Positions 44,384-53,054 of a stretch of DNA of 64,000 nt are shown here, one piece after another. The first letter of the stretch is position 1. Every line of letters begins with the position of its first letter. The notes below the pieces were generated by a model. That model was not told the DNA's origin and did not search any database. It saw nothing but the letters and a program-made list of their open reading frames with translations. This DNA comes from Pelagerythrobacter marensis (GTDB lineage: Bacteria > Pseudomonadota > Alphaproteobacteria > Sphingomonadales > Sphingomonadaceae): contig NZ_CP011805.1 of the NCBI RefSeq assembly GCF_001028625.1, positions 2,775,001 to 2,839,000 on the forward strand, read 5' to 3'. The position numbers and the translations under genes are program-made.

Positions 44384-45628
44384 TTGCTCTACCACGCCTA
44401 TGAATTGCAACGCGCCTGGCTGGGCGGGGCAAGCGCCTGGGCCTCCATGAGCGCGGAAATGCTCTCCAGCCCCTATCTTCCGGCAGGATATATGGGGCTG
44501 GGCCCGGTGACGGCGAGCGCACTGGAAGTGTTTGCCCATGCAGCGGCGCCGCGTGGAAAGCCGGCGTTCGGGATCGAGACGGTAGAGGTCGACGGCAAGA
44601 CGTTCGCTGTCGAGGAAGCAACGGTCGTCAACCGGCCGTTCGGCGATCTCAAGCGGTTTGCGCGCGATGGCCTGCCCGCCGATGCACCCCGGCTACTGAT
44701 CGTGGCCCCGATGAGCGGGCACTACGCCACCCTGCTGCGCGGCACGGTGCGGCGCATGATCGAAAGCTGCGAGGTCTATGTCACGGACTGGGCCGACGCG
44801 AAGACGGTTCCGATGAGCGAAGGGCGCTTCGATCTGGACGATTACATCGACTATCTGATCGGGTTTCTCGACCATATCGGGCCTGACGCGCACGTGATGG
44901 CGGTTTGCCAGCCTTCGGTGCCCGCACTGGCGGCAACCGCGCTGATGAACGCCGATGAACACCCCTGCCGGCCGGCGACATTGACGATGATGGGGGGGCC
45001 GATCGACACGCGCGAGAGCCCCACGACCGTCAACGATCTGGCGATGGAGCGGCCGATCGAATGGTTCCGCCACACGGTAATCGCGACCGTGCCGATCCAG
45101 CATCGCGGTGCCGGACGCCGGGTCTATCCCGGCTTCCTCCAGCTTGCCGGCTTCCTCTCGATGAATCTGGGGCAGCACATGATGAGCCATTTCGAGATGT
45201 TCAAGCATCTCACCATTGGCGATGAAGACAGTGCGCAGGCGACCAAGGACTTCTATGACGAGTACCGTTCGGTCTGTGACATGACGGCCGAATTCTATCT
45301 CCAGACCGTGGAGGAAGTGTTCCAGAAGCATTCGCTGACCAACGGAACGTTCGTCCACCGCGGCAAACCGGTCGATCTCGGTGCGATCCGCGACACCGCG
45401 ATCCTGGCGATCGAGGGGGAGCGCGACGATATCTCGGGGATCGGGCAGACCCGGGCTGCGCTCGATCTGGCCACCGGCCTTGCCAAGGCGAAGAAGCAGT
45501 ACTTCCTTGCCGAGGGGGCCGGCCACTATGGTATTTTCAACGGCAGCCGCTGGCGGACCAGGATCGCCCCTGCGGTCGAGAAATTCATCGCACGGCACGG
45601 TGCGGCGAAGTTGAAAGCCGCGGCCTGA
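44384..45628 (+). CDS. phaZ: Intracellular polyhydroxybutyrate depolymerase
   Basis: 414 residues from the TTG at 44384, chosen because the family begins MLYHxYE and AGGGG precedes it. The enzyme mobilises stored PHB in granules. The nucleophile is a cysteine in the lipase-box-like block MAVCQPSVPALAATAL; the C-terminal PHB_depo_C part holds VHRGKPVDLGAIRDTAILAI, EGERDDISG with the acid, and AEGAGHYGIFNG with the histidine. Upstream palindromes hint at PhaR control. Confidence 0.92.
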   Translation: MLYHAYELQRAWLGGASAWASMSAEMLSSPYLPAGYMGLGPVTASALEVFAHAAAPRGKPAFGIETVEVDGKTFAVEEATVVNRPFGDLKRFARDGLPADAPRLLIVAPMSGHYATLLRGTVRRMIESCEVYVTDWADAKTVPMSEGRFDLDDYIDYLIGFLDHIGPDAHVMAVCQPSVPALAATALMNADEHPCRPATLTMMGGPIDTRESPTTVNDLAMERPIEWFRHTVIATVPIQHRGAGRRVYPGFLQLAGFLSMNLGQHMMSHFEMFKHLTIGDEDSAQATKDFYDEYRSVCDMTAEFYLQTVEEVFQKHSLTNGTFVHRGKPVDLGAIRDTAILAIEGERDDISGIGQTRAALDLATGLAKAKKQYFLAEGAGHYGIFNGSRWRTRIAPAVEKFIARHGAAKLKAAA

Positions 45629-45664
45629 ACGCCCGGGTCTGAGCGACCGGGACGGTGAGGCGGA

Positions 45665-46276
45665 TCACGGCGGCGGCTGTGTCTGCCCGCCTGTCGGCCG
45701 GCCGAACAGTCGGCGGATCATCCTGCGCGCGGTCAGCACCAGCCAGATGGTGACCGCCAGCAGGGCGAGAGCGATCGCACCGGCAACGTAAGGATGTTCG
45801 AACGCAGTCCACAGCAGGCCGGCGGTGGCGATGTCTTCCACCGTGGACACGGCCACGTTCGATACTGGTTCCGGGCTGGTGTTCACGACACCGCGCGCAC
45901 CGGCCTTTCCGGCATGGGCGGCAAACGCAGCACCGCCGCCGAGAACGAAAGCGATCACCTGCGCCGCAGGGTCGGCGGGATCGACGATCGCGAGCGCCAG
46001 CAGCGCGCCGCCGACCGGGCGGACGAAGCTGTGAACCGCGTCCCAGGCGGAATCGAGCCACATGATCTTGTCGGCCAGAAATTCCGCGACGGCGGCGACG
46101 CCGACGATGCCCATCACCCATGGATTCGCCAATACATCCAGCGCGGCCAGGTGTTCGGGCAGGGGCAGCACGCCCGCGCGCATGGCGATCCCGGTGGCGA
46201 ACAGACACAGGTACAGCCGCCAGCCCGCGAGCAGGCTGACACTGCCGGCGATGCCGATGATTTCCATTACGCCCAT
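45665..46276 (-). CDS. DUF4126 membrane protein
   Basis: 203 residues with about five hydrophobic segments. Begins VMEIIGIAGSVSLLAGWRLYL, with the block FLADKIMWLDSAWDAVHSFVRP in the middle, typical of DUF4126. Role unknown. GGGAG precedes the ATG at 46276; longer readings add a non-conserved front. Confidence 0.8.
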   Translation of the reverse strand: MGVMEIIGIAGSVSLLAGWRLYLCLFATGIAMRAGVLPLPEHLAALDVLANPWVMGIVGVAAVAEFLADKIMWLDSAWDAVHSFVRPVGGALLALAIVDPADPAAQVIAFVLGGGAAFAAHAGKAGARGVVNTSPEPVSNVAVSTVEDIATAGLLWTAFEHPYVAGAIALALLAVTIWLVLTARRMIRRLFGRPTGGQTQPPP

Positions 46277-46386
46277 GACCACTCTCCCCGCAAAAGCGAA
46301 CGGGCGGCGCATGTGCTGCTTCCTCGGCCGGGCCCGGTCCGGGAAGAACACATGCGCCGCCCGCGCAATGATGGGTTATAGTGCGA

Positions 46387-47565
46387 TCAGAGCACTTCGA
46401 ACATCCCCGCTGCGCCCATGCCGCCGCCGACGCACATCGTGACGACGACGTACTTCGCGCCGCGACGCTTGCCTTCGATCAGCGCATGTCCGGTGCAGCG
46501 CGCGCCGGTCATGCCGTAAGGGTGCCCGATGGAAATCGACCCGCCGTTGACGTTGAGCAGCTCGTCGGGAATGCCCAGCTTGTCGCGGCAATAAAGGACC
46601 TGCACAGCGAAGGCTTCGTTCAGTTCCCACAGACCGACGTCTTCCAGCTTCACGCCGGTGCGTTCGAGCAGTTTGGGAATGGCAAAGACCGGGCCGATCC
46701 CCATTTCGTCCGGCTCCGTCCCCGCAACCGCCATGCCGACATAGCGGCCCAGCGGGGTCAGGCCCTTCTTCTCGGCCAGGCTTTCTTCCATCAGGATGCT
46801 CGCGGACGATCCATCCGAAAGCTGGCTGGCGTTACCGGCCGTAATCGTGGTGCCCGGGCCCATGACGGGCTGCAGGCCGGAAAGACCTTCCAGCGTGGTG
46901 CCGGGCCGGTTGCCTTCGTCCTTGGCGATCGTAACTTCCTTGTCGGAAATCTCGCCGGTTTCCTTGTCCTGGACCTTCATCGTCGTCGTGACCGGGACGA
47001 TCTCGTCGTCGAACTTGCCCGCTTCCTGCGCCGCGGCCGTGCGCTGCTGGCTCTTCAGTGCGTACTCGTCCTGCTGTTCGCGCGTAATGCCGTAACGCTG
47101 GGCGACCGTTTCGGCGGTCTGCAGCATCGGCATGTAGATCGCGCCGTGCATGTTGATCAGTTCAGGATCGGGCATGACCCGCATTTCCTTGGTCTGCACC
47201 AGGCTGATCGATTCCTGCCCGCCGCCGGCGACGACATCCATGTTGTCGACCATGATCTGCTTGGCCGCCGTGGCGATCGCCATCAGGCCCGACGAGCACT
47301 GGCGGTCGAGCGTCATGCCCGAAACCGAAATCGGGCAGCCCGAACGCAGCGCGACCTGGCGCGCGAGATTGCCGGCCTGGGCGCCCTGTTGCAGGGCAGC
47401 ACCCCAGACGACATCGTTCAGCTCGCCCGGCTCGATCCCGGCGCGCTCGATCGCCGGTGCGAGCGAGTGAGAGCCAAGCGTGGCCCCCTTGGTGTCGTTG
47501 AAGCCCCCCTTGTAAGCGCGGCCGATGGCCGTGCGGGCGGTGGAGACGATAACTGCGTTGCGCAT
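46387..47565 (-). CDS. Acetyl-CoA C-acyltransferase (thiolase)
   Basis: 392 residues. Typical thiolase II: nucleophile Cys90 in LDRQCSSGL, NGGSISIGHPYGMTGAR with the His, and CVGGGMGAAG with the second catalytic Cys. Substrate range cannot be decided; both beta-oxidation and acetoacetyl-CoA condensation are possible. The MaoC hydratase gene lies upstream on the same strand by 105 bases, pointing to fatty acid degradation. Confidence 0.92.
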   Translation of the reverse strand: MRNAVIVSTARTAIGRAYKGGFNDTKGATLGSHSLAPAIERAGIEPGELNDVVWGAALQQGAQAGNLARQVALRSGCPISVSGMTLDRQCSSGLMAIATAAKQIMVDNMDVVAGGGQESISLVQTKEMRVMPDPELINMHGAIYMPMLQTAETVAQRYGITREQQDEYALKSQQRTAAAQEAGKFDDEIVPVTTTMKVQDKETGEISDKEVTIAKDEGNRPGTTLEGLSGLQPVMGPGTTITAGNASQLSDGSSASILMEESLAEKKGLTPLGRYVGMAVAGTEPDEMGIGPVFAIPKLLERTGVKLEDVGLWELNEAFAVQVLYCRDKLGIPDELLNVNGGSISIGHPYGMTGARCTGHALIEGKRRGAKYVVVTMCVGGGMGAAGMFEVL

Positions 47566-47670
47566 TTCAAACCTCTCGTTACCCGGCGCTGGCCGGGCCT
47601 TTCAGATAGTGATGCGGTCGATCCGGACGCCGGCCGCAATTGGACCCCGCGCAGTGCGGGTGGCATTCGT

Positions 47671-48120
47671 TCAGACGAAAAGCTGCGTGATCCATTCCGC
47701 GATCAGGGCCGGCTTTTCCTCACCTTCGATTTCGATCGTGATCTCGGTCGTCTGCTGCCACTGGCCGGGACGCTTTTCGACCATCTCAACCAGTTTCCAG
47801 TGGCCACGAATGCGCTTGCCCGAACGAACCGGGTTGATGAAGCGCGTTTTGTTGCCGCCGTAATTGACGCCCATCTTGACCCCTTCGGGCCGGGGCAGGT
47901 CGGAATTGGCCGCGAGGTAGGGAATCATCGAAAGGGTCAGAAACCCGTGCGCGATCGTGCCGCCGAACGGCGTCATCTTCGCCTTTTCCTCGTCGACATG
48001 GATGAACTGGTGGTCCCCGGTCGCTTCCGCGAACTGGTTGATCCGTTCCTGGCTCATCTCGACCCATTCGCTGGTGCCGATACTTTCGCCGACCTTTTCC
48101 GCGATTTCCTGCGGAGTCAT
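47671..48120 (-). CDS. MaoC family enoyl-CoA hydratase/dehydratase
   Basis: 149 residues. Hot-dog fold with the MaoC hydratase motif: INQFAEATGDHQFIHVDEEKA carrying the Asp/His pair, and FGGTIAHGFLTLSMIP. Start is the ATG at 48120 with AAGGAG upstream. With the thiolase just downstream it suits beta-oxidation or supply of (R)-hydroxyacyl-CoA for PHA. Confidence 0.9.
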   Translation of the reverse strand: MTPQEIAEKVGESIGTSEWVEMSQERINQFAEATGDHQFIHVDEEKAKMTPFGGTIAHGFLTLSMIPYLAANSDLPRPEGVKMGVNYGGNKTRFINPVRSGKRIRGHWKLVEMVEKRPGQWQQTTEITIEIEGEEKPALIAEWITQLFV

Positions 48121-48183
48121 ACGCCTCTCCTTACGAACCCTCGATTCAATTCGAAACCCGGGCTTCATGGCGCATGCAGCGGT

Positions 48184-49581
48184 CTAGCGCAACGCGGCCT
48201 CCGGTGCCGCTACGGCATCGCCAGCCGCGCGCGGCGGCGTGCGCGGCCATCCGAGCCGACGGACCTGCCGTCCCCGCGAATCAAGGCGTTTGCAGTATGC
48301 CCACAGGCCGATCTGCACCCCGATCAGCATGAGTATGAACGGCTGATAGGCGATGCCCTGAAACAGTGATCCGACCAGGTAGATGATGTGGGCGACCTGC
48401 AGCGCGCTGGCCAGCGGAGCCTGCCATTGCCCGTCGGTTTCGGCGCGGGCGCGCCAACGGCGGCGGACCCATTCCATTTGCCACAATCCCAGGACGTGGA
48501 TCCATACCCAGAGCAGCAATCCAGGCCAGCCCTGTTCGCCCAGCATCTCGAAAATTGCGGAGTGGTAGGCGCGTGATTTGTCGATCACGTCGCGATATTC
48601 GACCGCCGTTGTGTTCCCCTGCTCCACGAGCACCGGCAGGCGGTAGGCGAAGCTGTTGCCGCGATAGGCGTCGAAACCACCGCCGAAGGGGTTTTCCGAG
48701 GCATAGTTCAGCGTCCAGGTCCACACGGCGACACGGGTCGATGCGGATTGATCCTGATCGTGGCTGCCGATCGTGGACATGCGTTCGTAATAGCTCTGCG
48801 GAATGAACGGCAATGCCGCCACCGCCAGCGCGGCCCCGGCAGCGAGGAATGCGAAGCGGCGTTTCACATCGCGCAGCGCCACCACCGCCAATACCGCAAT
48901 GCATAGCAGGCCGGTCCGCGCCTCGGTTCCCACCGGGATCAGCAGGCAGGCGAAAATCAGGGCATAGCCGAACAGCTTCACTCGCCAGTCCGGCGGAAAG
49001 ATCGTGCCGTGCCGGGTGAACCACACGATCAGTGGAATGATCGCGATCGCCACGGTGGCGAGCGTGGAGCTTTCGTACATCCCGCTGTTGTCGTTGACGA
49101 AGAAATAAAGCGACGCGTAGCCGCCGCCGCCCAGCGCGGTTTTCAGCCCGGCGCTGATAATTATGGCGCCCGCCGTCAGCACCATGATCAGCGCAGCGCC
49201 TTCTATCCGCAGCCGGGTGGACAGGGTGAATGGCAGGAAGATCGCAAAGACCAGCGCTTTCCAGACCCAATCCCATTTCTCCAGCGCCTCGACCGGGAAA
49301 TCCGCCGTCTGTGTGGTCCAGAAGCAATAGCCGAGCAGCAGGCACAGCAGGAACTGGCGAAACGTGAAGCGCGTCCCCTTCTTGGTATCGGTCAGCAGCC
49401 AGCCGGCGAATGCGGCGCAGAACGCGATCAGCGAGATCGGCAGTGCCGAAGTGATCGACCAGCCGATTTTCTGCGGGGCGAGAATATCGATGTAGAGATA
49501 GGCGAGAACCCAGACGAACGGACGCCGGAAGCCAATGGCGAAGAACGCCATGACGAACCCGAACAGCGCAAGATCAAGCAT
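48184..49581 (-). CDS. O-glycosylation ligase-like membrane protein, exosortase A system-associated
   Basis: 465 residues with about ten TM segments. It has a Wzy/WaaL-like periplasmic loop with TRVAVWTWTLNYASENP and GGGFDAYRGN. The N-terminal block RRPFVWVLAYLYIDILAPQKIGW is typical of the TIGR03097 type (PEP-CTERM/exosortase-A-associated O-ligase). The start at 49581 is supported by AGGGA. It overlaps a small membrane protein gene by eight bases and is divergent from an exosortase-associated glycosyltransferase. No exosortase gene is visible here. Confidence 0.82.
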   Translation of the reverse strand: MLDLALFGFVMAFFAIGFRRPFVWVLAYLYIDILAPQKIGWSITSALPISLIAFCAAFAGWLLTDTKKGTRFTFRQFLLCLLLGYCFWTTQTADFPVEALEKWDWVWKALVFAIFLPFTLSTRLRIEGAALIMVLTAGAIIISAGLKTALGGGGYASLYFFVNDNSGMYESSTLATVAIAIIPLIVWFTRHGTIFPPDWRVKLFGYALIFACLLIPVGTEARTGLLCIAVLAVVALRDVKRRFAFLAAGAALAVAALPFIPQSYYERMSTIGSHDQDQSASTRVAVWTWTLNYASENPFGGGFDAYRGNSFAYRLPVLVEQGNTTAVEYRDVIDKSRAYHSAIFEMLGEQGWPGLLLWVWIHVLGLWQMEWVRRRWRARAETDGQWQAPLASALQVAHIIYLVGSLFQGIAYQPFILMLIGVQIGLWAYCKRLDSRGRQVRRLGWPRTPPRAAGDAVAAPEAALR

Positions 49582-49741
49582 TGCGCGCTTTCCCTTCGCC
49601 ATCGGTGGCTTCGCGCTGCTCCGCGCCGTCGTTATCTTCCTTGAACGCCGGGTCGCGATCGGTTGCGTCGCGTCCGGCCAGGCGCAGCAGGGCAATCGCG
49701 ATCAGCGCGTGGATCAGACCAAGGGCGAAGTAATCGATCAA
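49574..49741 (-). CDS. Small membrane protein upstream of the O-ligase
   Basis: About 55 residues from a TTG at 49741. One hydrophobic helix (IDYFALGLIHALIAIALLRLAG) and a charged C-terminus rich in Asp, Glu and Lys. Its stop codon overlaps the O-ligase start by eight bases, which supports a real coupled gene. No family recognised; a longer TTG start at 49795 is possible. Confidence 0.45.
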   Translation of the reverse strand: MIDYFALGLIHALIAIALLRLAGRDATDRDPAFKEDNDGAEQREATDGEGKARNA

Positions 49742-49842
49742 ACCGGAAGTTGCCTTGCTATGGCGCGCGGGGAAGGTGTTCCCGCGCCCTAGCAAGGTCC
49801 GGTTGACGCGCCGTTAAGTTTGTCATGGCAACAGGCAGCCCC

Positions 49843-51069
49843 ATGACCCGGGTGCTCCATGTTCTCGACCATTCGCTGCCGCTGCACAGCGGATATACCT
49901 TTCGCACGCGCGCGATCCTGAAAAGCCAGCAGGCTTCCGGGCTGGAGGTGCGGGGGGTCACCGGCCTGCGCCATTCGGCGGAGGGGCCGGCGATGGAAGC
50001 GGTCGAAGGGCTCACCTTCCATCGCACGCCGGGAACGGCATCCGGTCTGCCGGGAATGCGCGAATGGCGCGAGATTGAGCGCCTGGCGGAAGCGATCGAT
50101 GCCGTGATCGAGGAATGGCGGCCGGACGTGCTTCACGCCCATTCGCCCGCGCTATGCGGTCTCGCCGCGGTCAAGGCGGCGCGGCGCCATTCGATCCCGC
50201 TAGTGTACGAAATTCGTGCATTCTGGGAAGACGCTGCGGTCGGCAACGGCACCGGCCGCGAAGGGTCGCTGAAGTACCGGCTGACACGGGCACTGGAAAA
50301 CCGCGCCGTTGCAGGGGCAGATGCGATCTTCACCATTTGCCGCGGGCTGCGCGACGATTTGATTCAACGCGGCGTTTCGCCTGAGAAGATCGGCCTGTCC
50401 CCCAACGGGGTGGATCTGTCGCTGTTCGGCGCGCCTGTGCCGCGCGATCCGGCATTGGCGCGCGAACTGGAATTGGGCGATGGCCCGGTGATCGGCTTCG
50501 TCGGCAGCTTCTACGATTACGAGGGGCTGGACGATCTTATCGCCGCCATGCCAAGTGTTCTGGCGCATGAGCCAGATGCGCGGTTGCTCCTCGTCGGCGG
50601 CGGGCCAATGGATGAAGCCTTGCGCAAAAAGGCTGCGGCCAGCGCGGCACAGGGGGCGATCCGGTTCACCGGCCGTGTTCCCCATGCGGAAGTGGAGCGA
50701 TACTATGCCCTCATCGATGTGCTGGCCTACCCACGCAAGAAAAGCCGGCTGACCGATCTGGTCACTCCGCTCAAACCACTGGAGGCGATGGCACAGGGCC
50801 GGCTGGTCGCCGCGTCCGATGTGGGCGGCCATCGCGAACTGATCGAGGATCGCGTCACTGGCACGCTATTCGCGCCCGACGATCCGGCTGCCTGTGCCGC
50901 GACGCTGGCGGCGCTTCTGGGCGACCGTAGCGATTGGGACGCGATGCGCACCCGCGCTCGCGCCCATGTGGCGCAGAACCACGACTGGGCGCACAATGTG
51001 GGTCGTTATCAAGACGTTTACCATCTGCTGTTAGCTCGTGGTGCGAATGGGCCATTGCTCGCTGCGTAA
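49843..51069 (+). CDS. GT4 glycosyltransferase, PEP-CTERM/exosortase A system-associated
   Basis: 408 residues. The N-terminus HVLDHSLPLHSGYTFRTRAI is diagnostic of the exosortase-A-associated glycosyltransferase group (TIGR04063). The GT-B C-domain has IGFVGSFYDYEGLDDLIAAM and KPLEAMAQGRLVAASDVGGHREL with the nucleotide-sugar binding Glu. Start is the ATG at 49843, matching family N-termini; an ATG six codons earlier is possible. It should add a sugar to an exopolysaccharide or glycan made by that system. Confidence 0.85.
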   Translation: MTRVLHVLDHSLPLHSGYTFRTRAILKSQQASGLEVRGVTGLRHSAEGPAMEAVEGLTFHRTPGTASGLPGMREWREIERLAEAIDAVIEEWRPDVLHAHSPALCGLAAVKAARRHSIPLVYEIRAFWEDAAVGNGTGREGSLKYRLTRALENRAVAGADAIFTICRGLRDDLIQRGVSPEKIGLSPNGVDLSLFGAPVPRDPALARELELGDGPVIGFVGSFYDYEGLDDLIAAMPSVLAHEPDARLLLVGGGPMDEALRKKAAASAAQGAIRFTGRVPHAEVERYYALIDVLAYPRKKSRLTDLVTPLKPLEAMAQGRLVAASDVGGHRELIEDRVTGTLFAPDDPAACAATLAALLGDRSDWDAMRTRARAHVAQNHDWAHNVGRYQDVYHLLLARGANGPLLAA

Positions 51070-51101
51070 GGCGGGCGGCCTGCGCAACGGGGAAATACCA
51101 C

Positions 51102-52835
51102 GTGTCAGCCAAGTATCAGGGCAAGACCGCCAGTCAGGTTCCGATCAGTCAGCATCCGGCCTTTTCGGCCATCGTTGCCTTGTGGTTCGCCGCACTTCTG
51201 GGAATCGGAAGCCTGGTATTGCCCGCGGTGCTGTTCGAAAGTCTGTTCGAAGCGACCGGTATCGCCGCCGTGATTCCGGCGGCTGCCGCACCGCTTGGTG
51301 TAGCGGCACGGATAGTGATTGCGCTGGTGTTCGCGGCGCTAGGCGTCGCCGGCGGGCTGTATATTTCGCGCAAGGTGGCTTCGGCTCAGGGCGGGGTGCG
51401 ATCCGCCCCGCGCCGGACCCGTTCCACCCCGGTCGCCCCGCGCGACGATCTTGCCAAACGGCCCCTCTCCGCGCGGGAGGAACTGGGCATGGATAGCTTC
51501 GACGATCCCGTGGAAACACCGCGTGCCGCGCCGATCGCAGGCCGTCGCCGGGCCCTGTCGGTCACGGACGAGAGCGGTCCGAGCGAACTTCTGGAAAGTA
51601 CAGACTTGCCGACCGACACCGCCGGCATCGAATTTGCAGAGGATGTCGCGGCCCCTCTTTCCACACCGTTTCAGGCGCCTGCCGACGATGCGCTCGACCT
51701 TGGCGCTTTTGCCGATGAGGGTGCATCCGAGGCTCCGCCAGCAGAGGAAGCCTTGCCGTTTGCCAGCCCGGCCGACACTCCGCCGTTCGCGGAGCCAGCC
51801 AACCCTTTCGCGGAGCCGGTCGAAGCTGAAGAAGCACGGCCCTTCGATGTTGCACCGACGCCCACGCCGCCCTTCGCTCCGCCAATCGATCAGGTTGATA
51901 CCATCGGGGCCGATCTCGCGGAAGACGATGACCGTGCCCAGACGGAAACCGAATGCGCCGCCGCCCCTTCGCAATCGGATTCTACCGAAGAGGATGGCGA
52001 TAGCGAAGACGGCGCGCTGGCCGATCTCTCGATCACCGAACTGGTCGATCGGTTTGCCCTGTCGCTGCAACGCGCGGCAGAGCGGAGCATCGCCGAAAGC
52101 GAACTCCAGCCGGAAGCCGATCCGGCTGAGGAGCCATCCCTGCCGCGCTACGTTCCCGATCTAGGCGTCGAAGCGAGCGAGGCACCGCGGTTTGCGAGCT
52201 CCGTGTCCGCCGCCGATATGGCACCCGAGCCAGAAGCCGATCCGTTCGCCGCCACAGTGCAGATTCCCGCCGAACCTTTCGAATCGGTTCCTGCCGCCTT
52301 GCGGCCCGTCTCGACCGAGGACGAAGGAGAGGCCGAGCGCGAGAACGACGAGCTGTCGCTGACACTGCCCCTGACACGCGAGGCGCGTCCGTTCGATCGG
52401 CCAGCGCCGGGCGCGGTCGAGGGGGGCGTGCAATTCGGCGCAGTCGCATCGAACGAATTCGATGGCGAAGAGACTGCCGATCACGACGTCCACGACATCG
52501 CGACCGACGATGGCTGCGGCTCGCTGCTCGATATTCGCTCCCAACCGCGGGACCACGAGTTCGTCCGTATCGACGACGAGCCCGAGGCCGACACCGACGA
52601 TCACCCTGAACCCGTAGTGGTGTTCCCCGGTCAGGACGAAAGGCGCGCGGCACCCGCCGTCGATGGTCCTGCGCGTGATGCGGAAGGTTCTGTCCAGACC
52701 GCAGGCGCACGGCCTTTCGACGCCCCGGCGAATGGCGGTGTCGCGGGCCGTCGCGGCGCGGTGGACGAGGCCCAGGCCGAGCGTGCCCTGCGTGAAGCCC
52801 TGCAGAAGCTGCAGCGTCTCAGCGGCGCGGCCTGA
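51102..52835 (+). CDS. Membrane-anchored acidic low-complexity protein, unknown
   Basis: 577 residues from a GTG at 51102 with GGGGA before it. Two hydrophobic segments near the N-terminus (about 20-45 and 55-85) are followed by an arginine-rich stretch and then a long region rich in Glu, Asp, Ala and Pro. The short motif ARPFD occurs three times in the acidic region. The C-terminus ends in a predicted amphipathic helix (ERALREALQKLQRLSG). It follows the glycosyltransferase by 32 bases. No domain recognised. Confidence 0.7.
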   Translation: MSAKYQGKTASQVPISQHPAFSAIVALWFAALLGIGSLVLPAVLFESLFEATGIAAVIPAAAAPLGVAARIVIALVFAALGVAGGLYISRKVASAQGGVRSAPRRTRSTPVAPRDDLAKRPLSAREELGMDSFDDPVETPRAAPIAGRRRALSVTDESGPSELLESTDLPTDTAGIEFAEDVAAPLSTPFQAPADDALDLGAFADEGASEAPPAEEALPFASPADTPPFAEPANPFAEPVEAEEARPFDVAPTPTPPFAPPIDQVDTIGADLAEDDDRAQTETECAAAPSQSDSTEEDGDSEDGALADLSITELVDRFALSLQRAAERSIAESELQPEADPAEEPSLPRYVPDLGVEASEAPRFASSVSAADMAPEPEADPFAATVQIPAEPFESVPAALRPVSTEDEGEAERENDELSLTLPLTREARPFDRPAPGAVEGGVQFGAVASNEFDGEETADHDVHDIATDDGCGSLLDIRSQPRDHEFVRIDDEPEADTDDHPEPVVVFPGQDERRAAPAVDGPARDAEGSVQTAGARPFDAPANGGVAGRRGAVDEAQAERALREALQKLQRLSGAA

Positions 52836-52998
52836 CCCCCTCGTTCGCCGGGAAATCGCGCCGCAGCCTCTTTTGCGCGCGCAAGAATAACTAATACCTA
52901 TGCGCACCCTTCGCAGTTGCAAAATGCGCTTCCAATCTGCATGAAGCGCTTTCGCGACAATTTTCGTGCGCGTTCGCGCGACGAAATATACGCTTCAT

Positions 52999-53052
52999 TG
53001 CCGAAGGGGCCAGGGGGTACGCGCTTCGGCACCTGACAGAACGGGGTTTTTT
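52999..53052 (+). promoter_or_regulatory. gltB leader: hairpin followed by a T6 run
   Basis: Perfect 8-base arms TGCCGAAG (52999-53006) and CTTCGGCA (53024-53031), then 15 bases, then TTTTTT (53047-53052) just before the start codon. A second imperfect hairpin (TTTCGT with ACGAAA, 52962-52986) lies upstream. This resembles a regulated leader. Confidence 0.4.
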
Positions 53053-53054
53053 GG

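Noticed and set aside
42454..44403. 649-residue plus-strand open frame
   Set aside because: Antisense shadow of the ABC transporter gene.
46381..48369. 662-residue plus-strand open frame
   Set aside because: Antisense to the thiolase and MaoC genes; no recognisable domains.
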